From: Cristatella mucedo
Lineage: Eukaryota > Bryozoa > Phylactolaemata > Cristatellidae
DNA length: 30,448 bases
NCBI GenBank assembly: GCA_009760855.2
Contig: WPIO01000529.1
Coordinates: forward strand, 1 to 30,448
Direction of reading: 5' to 3'
The notes beneath the pieces are model-generated. The model searched no databases, had not been told where the DNA came from, and worked only from the letters and a program-made list of their open reading frames with translations. Both the position numbers and the translations under genes were made by a program. Positions 1 through 9,790 of the stretch are shown here, piece after piece. The first letter of the stretch is position 1. Each line of letters begins with the position of its first letter.

Positions 1-128
1 CGGAATATGTAGAAACTTCGAATCTACATATCGGAGCGTGCGCTGGCTGGCAGCAGAGTGCTGCACCATGTTTAAAGCATTTCGCACGTAAATAACACGT
101 TTCGCACGAGTTCGCAGCAGATCGCGGA

Positions 129-155
129 ATATGTAGAAACTTCGAATCTACATAT
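129..155. repeat. Perfect 9-bp inverted repeat, once per canonical unit
   Basis: ATATGTAGA at 129-137 is the exact reverse complement of TCTACATAT at 147-155, separated by a 9-nt spacer (AACTTCGAA) that contains the palindrome TTCGAA or, in many units, TTCAAA. The same dyad recurs in most canonical units. In divergent units the left arm becomes ATATCTAGA and the right arm TCTGCATGT. As RNA this keeps the stem except for one C-C mismatch, with two G-U pairs. It could be a protein-binding dyad, a cruciform-prone site, or simply inherited sequence; nothing here decides between these. Confidence 0.85.
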
Positions 156-173
156 CGGAGCGTGTGCTGGCTG

Positions 174-188
174 GCAGCAGAGTGCTGC
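174..188. repeat. Short GC-rich hairpin, once per unit
   Basis: GCAGCA at 174-179 pairs with TGCTGC at 183-188 around a 3-nt GAG loop. Units with a T at position 41 (TGCTGGCTGGCAGCA) can also form an alternative hairpin that uses the same GCAGCA as its right arm. Variants such as CAGAAGAGTGCAGCACC near 7145 weaken it. Most units keep it. No function can be assigned. Confidence 0.7.
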
Positions 189-3100
189 ACCATGTTTAAA
201 GCATTTCGCACGTAAATAACACGTTTCGCACGAGTTCGCAGCAGATCGCGGAATATGTAGAAACTTCGAATCTACATATCGGAGCGTGTGCTGGCTGGCA
301 GCAGAGTGCTGCACCATGTTTAAAGCATTTCGCACGTAAATAACACGTTTCGCACGAGTTCGCAGCAGATCGCGGAATATGTAGAAACTTCAAATCTACA
401 TATAGGAGCGTGCGCTGGCTGGCAGCAGAGTGCTGCACCATGTTTAAAGCATTTCGCACGTAAATAACACATTTCGCACGAGTTCGCAGCAGATCGCGGA
501 ATATGTAGAAACTTCGAATCTACATATCGGAGCGTGCGCTGGCTGGCAGCAGAGTGCTGCACCATGTTTAAAGCATTTCGCACGTAAATAACACGTTTCG
601 CACGAGTTCGCAGCAGATCGCGGAATATGTAGAAACTTCGAATCTACATATCGGAGCGTGCGCTGGCTGGCAGCAGAGTGCTGCACCTTGTTTAAAGCAT
701 TTCGCACGTAAATAACACATTTCGCACGAGTTCGCAGCAGATCGCGGAATATGTAGAAAGTTCAAATCTACATATCGGAGCGTGTGCTGGCTGGCAGCAG
801 AGTGCTGCACCATGTTTAAAGCATTTCGCACGTAAAAAACACGTTTCGCACGAGTTCGCAGCAGATCGCGGAATATGTAGAAACTTCAAATCTACATATC
901 GGAGCGTGCGCTGGCTGGCAGCAGAGTGCTGCACCATGTTTAAAGCATTTCGCACGTAAATAACACGTTTCGCACGAGTTCGCAGCAGATCGCGGAATAT
1001 GTAGAAACTTCAAATCTACATATCGGAGCGTGTGCTGGCTGGCAGCAGAGTGCTGCACCATGTTTAAAGCATTTCGCACGTAAATAACACGTTTCGCACG
1101 AGTTCGCAGCAGATCGCGGAATATGTAGAAACTTCGAATCTACATATCGGAGCGTGCGCTGGCTGGCAGCAGAGTGCTGCACCATGTTTAAAGCATTTCG
1201 CACGTAAATAACACGTTTCGCACGAGTTCGCAGCAGATCGCGGAATATGTAGAAACTTCAAATCTACATATCGGAGCGTGCGCTGGCTGGCAGCAGAGTG
1301 CTGCACCTTGTTTAAAGCATTTCGCACTCGAATAACACATTTCGCACGAGTTCGCAGCAGATCGCGGAATATCTAGAAAGTTCAAATCTGCATATCGGAG
1401 CGTGTGCTGGCTGGCAGCAGAGTGCTGCACCATGTTTAAAGCATTTCGCACGTAAATAACACGTTTCGCACGAGTTCGCAGCAGATCGCGGAATATGTAG
1501 AAACTTCGAATCTACATATCGGAGCGTGCGCTGGCTGGCAGCAGAGTGCTGCACCTTGTTTAAAGCATTTCGCACGTAAATAACACGTTTCGCACGAGTT
1601 CGCAGCAGATCGCGGAATATGTAGAAACTTCGAATCTACATATCGGAGCGTGCGCTGGCTGGCAGCAGAGTGCTGCACCTTGTTTAAAGCATTTCGCACG
1701 AAAATACAACGTTTCGCACCAGTTCGCAGCAGATCGCGGAATATGTAGAAACTTCAAATCTACATATCGGAGCGTGCGCTGGCTGGCAGCAGAGTGCTGC
1801 ACCATGTTTTAAAGCATTTCGCACGTAAATAACACGTTTCGCACGAGTTCGCAGCAGATTGCGGAATATGTAGAAACTTCAAATCTACATATCGGAGCGT
1901 GTGCTGGCTGGCAGCAGAGTGCTGCACCTTGTTTAAAGCATTTCGCACGTAAATAACACGTTTCGCACGAGTTCGCAGCAGATCGCGGAATATGTAGAAA
2001 CTTCGAATCTACATATCGGAGCGTGTGCTGGCTGGCAGCAGCAGAGTGCTGCACCATGTTTAAAGCATTTCGCACGTAAATAACACGTTTCGCACGAGTT
2101 CGCAGCAGATCGCGGAATATGTAGAAACTTCAAATCTACATATCGGAGCGTGCGCTGGCTGGCAGCAGAGTGCTGCACCTTGTTTAAAGCATTTCGCACG
2201 TAAATAACACATTTCGCACGAGTTCGCAGTAGATCGCCGAATAACCGGAAACTTCAAATCTACATGTCGGAGCGTGTGCTGGCTGGCAGCAGAGTGCTGC
2301 ACCATGTTTAAAGCATTTCGCACGTAAATAACACGTTTCGCACGAGTTCGCAGCAGATCGCGGAATATGTAGAAACTTCAAATCTACATGTCGGAGCGTG
2401 CGCTGGCTGGCAGCAGTGTGCACACCATGTTTTAAAGCATTTCGCACGTAAATAACACGTTTTGCACGAGTTCGCAGCAGATCGCGGAATATGTAGAAAC
2501 TTCAAATCTACATATCGGAGCGTGTGCTGGCTGGCAGCAGAGTGCTGCACCATGTTTAAAGCATTTCACACGTAAATAACACGTTTCGCGGAAGTTCGCA
2601 GCAGATCACGGAATATGTGAAAACTTCAAATCTACATATCGGAGCGTGTGCTGGCTGGCAGCAGAGTGCTGCACCATGTTTAAAGCATTTCACACGTAAA
2701 TAACACGTTTTTCGCACGAGTTCGCAGCAGATCGCGGAATATGTAGAAACTTCAAATCTACATATCGGAGCGTGTGCTGGCTGGCAGCAGAGTGCTGCAC
2801 CATGTTTAAAGCATTTCGCACGTAAAAATAACACGTTTCGCACGAGTTCGCAGCAGATCGCGGAATATGTAGAAACTTCAAATCTACATGTAGGAGCGTG
2901 TGCTGGCTGGCAGCAGAGTGCTGCACCATGTTTAAAGCATTTCGCACGTAAATAACACGTTTCGCACGAGTTCGCAGCAGATCGCGGAATATGTAGAAAC
3001 TTCGAATCTACATATCGGAGCGTGCGCTGGCTGGCAGCAGAGTGCTGCACCATGTTTAAAGCATTTCGCACGTAAATAACACGTTTTTCGCACGAGTTCG

Positions 3101-3985
3101 CAGCAGATCGCGGAATATGTAGAAACTTCAAATCTACATATCGGAGCGTGCGCTGGCTGGCTGGCAGCAGAGTGCTGCACCATGTTTAAAGCATTTCGCA
3201 CGTAAAAATAACACGTTTTCGCACGAGTTCGCAGCAGATCGCGGAATATGTAGAAAGTTCAAATCTACATGTCGGAGCGTGTGCTGGCTGGCAGCAGAGT
3301 GCTGCACCATGTTTAAAGCATTTCGCACGTAAATAACACGTTTCGCACGAGTTCGCAGCAGATCGCGGAATATGTAGAAACTTCGAATCTACATATCGGA
3401 GCGTGCGCTGGCTGGCAGCAGAGTGCTGCACCATGTTTAAAGCATTTCGCACGTAAATAACACGTTTCGCACGAGTTCGCAGCAGATCGCGGAAATGTAG
3501 AAACTTCGAATCTACATATCGGAGCGTGCGCTGGCTGGCAGCAGAGTGCTGCACCATGTTTAAAGCATTTCGCACGTAAACAACACGTTTTTCGCACGAG
3601 TTCGCAGCAGATCGCGGAATATGTAGAAACTTCGAATCTACATATCGGAGCGTGTGCTGGCTGGCAGCAGAGTGCTGCACCATGTTTAAAGCATTTCGCA
3701 CGTAAATAACACATTTCGCACGAGTTCGCAGCAGATCGCGGAATATGTAGAAAGTTCGAATCTACATATCGGAGCGTGTGCTGGCTGGCAGCAGAGTGCT
3801 GCACCATGTTTAAAGCATTTCGCACGTAAATAACACGTTTCGCACAATTCGCAGCAGATCGCGGAATATGTAGAAACATCGAATCTACATATCGGAGCGT
3901 GTGCTGGCTGGCAGCAGAGTGCTGCACCATGTTTAAAGCATTTCGCACGTAAATAACACGTTTCGCACGAGTTCGCAGCAGATCG

Positions 3986-4699
3986 CATAACATGTAGAAA
4001 CTTCGAATCTACATATCGCAGCGTGCGCTGGCTGGCAGCACAGTGCTGCACCTAGTTTAACGCATTTCGCACGTAAATAACACGTTTCGCACTACTTCGC
4101 AGCAAATCGGGGAATATGTAGAAACTTCGAATCTACATATCGGAGCGTGTGCTGGCTGGCAGCAGAGTGCTGCACCATGTTTAAAGCATTTCGCACGTAA
4201 ATAACACGTTTCGCACGAGTTCGCAGCAGATCGCGTAACATGTATAAACTTCGAATCTACATATCGGAGCGTGCGCTGGCTGGCAGCAGAGTGCTGCACC
4301 TAGTTTAAAGCATTTCGCACGTAAATAACACGTTTCGCACTACTTCGCAGCAGATCGCGGAATACGTAGAAACATCGAATCTACATATCGGAGCGTGTGC
4401 TGGCTGGCAGCAGAGTGCTGCACCATGTTTAAAGCATTTCGCACGTAAATAACACGTTTCGCACAAAATCGCAGCAGATCACGGAATATGTAAAAAAAAC
4501 TTCAAATCTACATTTCGGAGCGTGCTCTGGCTGGCAGAAAAGTGCTGCACCTTGTTTTGAGCATTTCGCACTCGAATAATACATTTCGCACGAGTTTGCA
4601 GCAGATCGCGGAATATCTAGAAAGTTTAAATCTACATATCGAAGCGTGAGCTGGCTAGCAGCAGAGTGCTGCACAATGTTTAAAGCATTTCGCACGTAA
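3986..4699. repeat. Divergent stretch with a first copy of the two-unit variant pair
   Basis: Units carry uncommon markers: GCATAACATG near 3986, CACTACTTCG at 4090 and 4338, GTAACATGTATAAAC near 4235 and CACCTAGTTT near 4053 and 4299. At 4461-4680 lies a distinctive unit pair: CACAAAATCGCAGCAG then GATCACGG, with AGAAAAGTGC, followed by CTCGAATAATAC, GTTTAAATC and TGCTGCACAATG. The same pair occurs again near 6570-6790 and, with small changes, in every copy of module M. Confidence 0.75.
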
Positions 4700-6050
4700 A
4701 TAACACGTTTCGCACGCGTTCGCAGCAGATCGCGGAATATGGTAAAACTTCAAATCTACATTTCAGAGCGTGCTCTGGCTGGCAGCAGAGTGCTGTACCT
4801 TGTTTTGAGCATTTCGGACTCGAATAACACATTTCGCACGAGTTCGCAGCAGATCGCGGAATATCTAGAAACTTCATATCTGCATGTCGGAGCGTGCACT
4901 GGCTAGCAGCAGACTGCTGCACCACGTTTAAAGCACTTTGGGCGTAAATAACACGTTTCGCACGAGTTCGCAGCAGATCGCTGAATATGTAGAAACTTTA
5001 AATCTGCATGTCGGAGCGTGCACTTGCTGGCAGCAGTGTGCTGCACCTTGTTTAAAGCATTTCGCACGTAAATAACACGTTTTGCACGACTTCGCAGGAG
5101 ATCGCGAAAAATGTAGAAACTTCGAATCTACATATAGGAGCGTGTGCTGGCTGGCAGCAGAGTGCTGCACCATGTTTAAAGCATTTCGCACGTAAATAAC
5201 GCGTTTCGCACGAGTTCGTAGCAGATCGCGGAATATGTAGAAACTTCAAATCTACATTTAGGAGCATGCACTGGCTGGCAGCAGAGTGCTGCACCTTGTT
5301 TTGAGATTTCGCACTCGAATAACACATTTCGCACGAGTTCGCAGCAGATCGCTAAATAACTAGAAAGTTCAAATCTGCATGTCGGAGCGTGTGCTGGCTG
5401 GCAGCAGAGTGATGCACCATGTTTAAAGCATTTCGCACGTAAATAACACGTTTCGCACGAATTCGCAGCAGATCGCGGAATATGTAGAAACATCGAATCT
5501 ACATATCGGAGCGTGCGCTGGCTGGCAGCAGAGTGCTGCACCTAGTTTAAAGCATTTCGCACGTTAATAACACGTTTCGCACTACTTCGCAGCAGATCGC
5601 GGAATATGTAGATACTTCGAATCTACATATCGGAGCGTGCGCTGGCTGGCAGCAGAGTGCTGCACCATATTTAAAGCATTTCGCACGTAAATAACACATT
5701 TCGCACGAGTTCGCAGCAGATCGCGGAATATGTAGAAACATCGAATCTACATATCGGAGCGTGTGCTGGCTGGCAGCAGAGTGCTGCACCATGTTTAAAG
5801 CATTTCGCACGTAAATAACACGTTTCGCACAAAATCGCAGCAGATCACGGAATATGTAAAAACTTCAAATCTACATTTAGGAGCGTGCGCTGGCTGGCAG
5901 AAAAGTGCTGCACCTTGTTTTGAGCATTTCGCACTCGAATAATACATTTCGCACGAGTTTGCAGCAGATCGCGGAATATCTAGAAAGTTTAAATCTACAT
6001 ATCAAAGCGTGCTCTGGCTAGCAGCAGAGTGCTGTACCATGTTTTAAGCA
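4700..6050. repeat. Module M, copy A (incomplete at its right end)
   Basis: The ordered markers are: GGTAAAAC with CATTTCAGAG (4741); CTTCATATCTGC (near 4873); GCTGAATATG with CTTTAAATCTGC (4980); AAAAATGTAG with ATATAGG (near 5107); CATTTAGGAGCATGCACTGG (near 5254); GCTAAATAAC with GAGTGATGCACC (near 5350-5418); an extra AACATCGAATC unit (near 5490); CACTACTTCG with GATACTTCG (5580); AACATCGAATC (near 5727); CACAAAATCG (5828); and GTTTAAATC with ATCAAAGCG and CTGTACCATG (near 5978-6040). Copies B-F carry these markers in the same order. Copy A has one additional unit and then goes directly into canonical units. Confidence 0.75.
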
Positions 6051-7320
6051 TTTCGCACGTAAATAACACGTTTCGCACGAGTTCGCAGCAGATCGCGGAA
6101 TATGTAGAAACTTCGAATCTACATATCGGAGCGTGCGCTGGCTGGCAGCAGAGTGCTGCACCATGTTTAAAGCATTTCGCACGTAAATAACACGTTTCGC
6201 ACGAGTTCGCAGCAGATCGCGTAACATGTATAAACTTCGAATCTACATATCGGAGCGTGCGCTGGCTGGCAGCAGAGTGCTGCACCTAGTTTAAAGCATT
6301 TCGCACGTAAATAATACGTTTCGCACTACTTCGCAGCAGATCGCGGAATATGTAGAAACTTCGAATCCACATATCGGAGCGTACGCTGGCCGGAAGCAGA
6401 GTGCTGCACCATGTTTAAAGCATTTCGCACGTAAATAACACATTTCGCACGAGTTCGCAGCAGATCGCGGAATATGTAGAAACATCGAATCTACATATCG
6501 GAGCGTGTGCTGGCTGGCAGCAGAGTGCTGCACCACCATGTTTAAAGCATTTCGCACGTAAATAACACGTTTCGCACGAGTTCGCAGCAGATCACGGAAT
6601 ATGTAAAAACTTCAAATCTACATTTAGGAGCGTGCTCTGGCTGGCAGAAAAGTGCTGCACCTTGTTTTGAGCATTTCGCACTCGAATAATACATTTCGCA
6701 CGAGTTTGCAGCAGATCGCAGAATATCTAGAAAGTTTAAATCTACATATCGAAGCGTGAGCTGGCTAGCAGCAGAGTGCTGCACAATGTTTAAAGCATTT
6801 CGCACGTAAATAACACGTTTCGCACGAGTTCGCAGCAGATCGCGGAATATGTAGAAACTTCGAATCTACATATCGGAGCGTGCTCTGGCTGGCAGAAGAG
6901 TGCAGCACCATGTTTTGAGCATTTCGCACTCGAATAATACATTTCGCACGAGTTTGCAGCAGATCGCGGAATATCTAGAAAGTTCAAATCTACATATTGA
7001 AGCCTGCGCGCTGGCTGGCAGCAGAGTGCTGTACCATGTTTAAAGCATTTCGCACGTAAATAACACGTTTTGCACGAGTTCGCAGCAGATCGCGGAATAT
7101 GTAGAAACTTCGAATCTACATATCGGAGCGTGAGCTGGCTGGCAGAAGAGTGCAGCACCATGTTTAAAGCATTTCGCACGTAAATAACACATTTCGCACG
7201 AGTTCGTAGCAGATTGCGGAATATGTAGAAACTTCGAATCTACATATCGGAGCGGGCACTGGCTGGCAGCAGAGTGCTGCACCTACTTTAAAGCATTTCG
7301 CACGTAAATAACACGTTTCG
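6051..7320. repeat. Mixed stretch with a second local copy of the 4.1-4.7 kb series
   Basis: GTAACATGTATAAAC recurs at about 6221, 16 units after 4235. CTAGTTT and CACTACTTCG recur near 6287 and 6323. The pair ending in TGCTGCACAATG recurs with its end at 6781, 17 units after 4671. The stretch is thus a local duplication of 4.1-4.7 kb with one unit gained. Further right come GAAGAGTGCAGCACC units (near 6895 and 7146), a TATTGAAGCCTGCGC unit (near 6995) and a GTTCGTAGCAGATTGCGG unit (near 7203). These markers also precede later higher-order repeat copies. Confidence 0.7.
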
Positions 7321-8559
7321 CACTACTTCTCAGCAGATCGTGGAATATGTAGAAACTTCGAATGTACATATCGGAGCGTGCACTGGCTGGCAGCAGAGTG
7401 CTGTACCTTGTTTAAGGCATTTCGGACTGGAATAACACATTTCGCACGAGTTCGCAGCAGATCGCGGAATATCTAGAAACTTCATATCTGCATGTCGGAG
7501 CGTGCGCTGCCTAGCAGCAGACTGCTGCACCATGTTTAAAGCACTTCGCACGTAAATAACACGTTTCGAACGAGTTCGCAGCAGATCGCTGAATATGTAG
7601 AAACTTTAAATCTGCATGTTGGAGCACGCACTTGCTGGCAGCAGTGTGCTGCACCTTGTTTAAAGCATTTCGCACGTAAATAACACGTTTTGCACGAGTT
7701 CGCAGCAGATCGCGGAATATCTAGAAAGTTCAAATCTGCATGTCGGAGCGTGTGCTTGCTTGCAGAAGAGTGCTGCACCATGTTTAAAGCATTTCGCACG
7801 TAAAAAACACGTTTCAAACAACTTCGCAGCAGATCACGGAATATGTAGAAACTTTAAATCTACATATCGGAGCGTCCGCTGGCTGGCAGCAGAGTGCTGC
7901 ACCTTGTTTCAATCATTTCGCACGTAAATAACACATTTGGCAGTAGTTCGCAGCAGATCGCTGAGTATCTACAAACTTCAAATATGCATGTCGGAGCGTG
8001 AGCTGACTGGCAGCAGAGTGCTGCACGTTGTTTCAAGGATTTCGCACATCAATAACACATTTCGCACGACTTGCCAGCGGATCACGGAATATCTAGAAAG
8101 TTCAAATCTGCATGTCGGAGCGTGTCCTGGCTTGCAGCAGAGTGCTGCACCATGTTTAAAGCATTTCGCACGTAAATAAAACGTTTCGCACAAGTTCGCA
8201 GCAGATCGCACAATATGTAGAAACTTCAAATCTACATTTAGGAGCGTGCGCTGGCTGCCAGAAGAGTGCTGCACCTTGTTTTGAGCATTTCGCACTCGAA
8301 TAATACATTTCGCACGAGTTTGCAGCAGATCGCTAAATATCTAGAAAGTTCAAATCTGCATGTCGGAGCGTGTGCTGGCTGGCAGCAGAGTGATGCACCA
8401 TGTTTAAAGCATTTCGCACGTAAATAACACGTTTTGCACGAGTTCGCAGCAGATCGCGGAATATGTAGAAACTTCGAATCTACATATCGGAGCGTGAGCA
8501 GGCTGGCAGAAGAGTGCTGCACCTTGTTTAAAGCATTTCGCACGTAAATAACACGTTTC

Positions 8560-9775
8560 ACACAAGTTCGCAGGAGATTGCGGAATATGGTAAAACTTCA
8601 AATCTACATTTAGGAGCGTGCGCTGGCTGGCAGCAGAGTGCTGCACCTTGTTTTGAGCATTTCGCACTCGAATAACACATTTCGCACGAGTTCGCAGCAG
8701 ATCGCGAAATATGTAGAAACTTCAAATCTGCATGTCGGAGCGCGTTCTGGCTGGCAGCAGAAGGCTGCACCATGTTTAAAGCATTTCGCACGTAAATAAC
8801 ACGTTTCGCACGAGTTCGCAGCAGATCGCGGAATATGTAGAAACTTCAAATCTGCATGTCGGAGCGTGTGCTGGCTGGCAGCAGAGTGCTGCACCTTGTT
8901 TAAAGCATTTCGCACGTAAATAACACGTTTCGCACGAGTTCGCAGCAGATCGCGGAATATGTAGAAACTTCGAATCTACATATCGGAGCGTGTGCTGGCT
9001 GGCAGCAGAGTGCTGCACCATGTGTTTAAAGCATTTCGCACGTAAATAACACGTTTCGCACGAGTTCGCAGGAGATCGCGGAAAATGTAGAAACTTCAAA
9101 TCTACATTTAGGAGCGTGCGCTGGCTGGCAGCAGAGTGCTGCACCATGTTTAAAGCATTTCGCACGTAAATAACACATTTCGCACGAGTTCGCAGCAGAT
9201 CGCTAAATATCTAGAAAGTTCAAATCTGCATGTCGGAGCGTGTGCTGGCTGGCAGCAGAGTGCTGCACCATGTTTAAAGCATTTCGCACGTAAATAACAC
9301 GTTTCGCACTACTTCGCAGCAGATCGCGGAATATGTAGAAACTTCGAATCTACATATCGGAGCGTGCGCTGGCTGGCAGCAGAGTGCTGCACCACCATGT
9401 TTAAAGCATTTCGCACGTAAATAACACATTTCGCACGAGTTCGCAGCAGATCGCGGAATATGTAGAAACATCGAATCTACATATCGGAGCGTGTGCTGGC
9501 TGGCAGCAGAGTGCTGCACCATGTTTAAAGCATTTCGCACGTAAATAACACGTTTCGCACAAGTTCGCAGCAGATCGCGGAATATGTAAAAACTTCAAAT
9601 CTACATTTCGGAGCGTGCGCTGGCTGGCAGAAAAGTGCTGCACCTTGTTTAAAGCATTTCGCACGTAAATAACACATTTCGCACGAGTTCGCAGCAGATC
9701 GCGGAATATCTAGAAAGTTTAAATCTACATATCGGAGCGTGTGCTGGCTGGCAGCAGAGTGCTGCTGCACCATGT
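8560..9775. repeat. Module M, copy B (partly homogenised)
   Basis: Markers appear in the expected order: GGTAAAAC (near 8589), CTTCAAATCTGCATGTCGG units (near 8720 and 8845), AAAATGTAG with CATTTAGG (near 9085), GCTAAATATC (near 9202), CACTACTTCG (9308), AACATCGAATC (near 9467), GTAAAAACTTC with AGAAAAGTGC (near 9586-9635) and GTTTAAATC (near 9717). Several diagnostic bases have reverted to the canonical state, for example GATCGCGG instead of GATCACGG and GTTTAAAGC instead of GTTTTGAGC. This suggests conversion toward the canonical unit. Confidence 0.65.
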
Positions 9776-9790
9776 TTAAAGCATTTCGCA

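Larger units (their letters stand above)
125..248 (+). repeat. Example of the canonical 124-bp monomer
   Basis: This unit is close to the array consensus and serves as the coordinate reference. Unit positions 5-31 hold a perfect dyad, 50-64 a short hairpin, 71-76 TTTAAA, and 81, 101 and 111 the word TTCGCA; GATC spans 120-123. The main variable positions in the array are 19-20 (CG or CA), 41-42 (CG, TG, CA, AG or CT), 68 (A or T in CCATG/CCTTG), 98-99 (CG or CA), 108-111 (CGAGTT, CTACTT or CAAAAT contexts) and 26-33 (TACATATCGG, TACATTTAGG or TGCATGTCGG). Confidence 0.95.
1..3985. repeat. Canonical patch I (about 32 units)
   Basis: Most units here match the canonical monomer apart from the common alternations at positions 20, 41, 68 and 99. 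A lone divergent unit lies near 1325-1400, with CACTCGAATAACAC followed by ATCTAGAAAG. From about 2400 to 3600 small indels become frequent: GTTTT for GTTT, extra A in CGTAAAAATAAC (near 2825 and 3205), CGTTTTTCGC (near 2707, 3084 and 3588) and an extra CTGG near 3150. Net length drift by 3986 is about +17 bp. Confidence 0.85.

Noticed and set aside
1-124. Self-cleaving hammerhead ribozyme, as in some transcribed satellites
   Set aside because: No CTGATGA/CTGANGA core paired with GAAA was found on either strand of the canonical unit; GTGATGCACC in some variants lacks the needed context. A covariance-model search would settle this.
111-128. CENP-B box
   Set aside because: TTCGCAGCAGATCGCGG resembles NTTCGNNNNANNCGGGN, but an extra base and CGCGG in place of CGGG break the essential right half; no exact match was found on either strand.
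136-152. tRNA or tRNA pseudogene in each unit, from the TTCGAATC word
   Set aside because: The flanking bases do not form a T arm around the loop, and no acceptor, D or anticodon arm could be folded around it.
2556-3131. Long minus-strand open frames (191 codons here, up to 226 codons at 3313-3993) as a repeat protein gene
   Set aside because: They are longer only because small indels keep the rotating frames open; the peptides are the same unit read in shifting phases, with no distinct start region, and they match neighbouring artefactual frames.
4600-4630. Insertion element boundaries at the XbaI-like TCTAGA words
   Set aside because: TCTAGA arises from the single change ATGTAGA to ATCTAGA in divergent units; there is no inserted DNA and unit spacing is unchanged.
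7937-8179. Plus-strand 80-codon frame, with a near copy at 13162-13404
   Set aside because: Both lie in the duplicated divergent segment of the satellite; their similarity is explained by the 5225-bp offset duplication, not by protein conservation.
3986-9790. A different satellite family replacing the 124-bp repeat
   Set aside because: Every unit still aligns over its full length with the canonical monomer and keeps the 124-bp register; differences are point changes and small indels.
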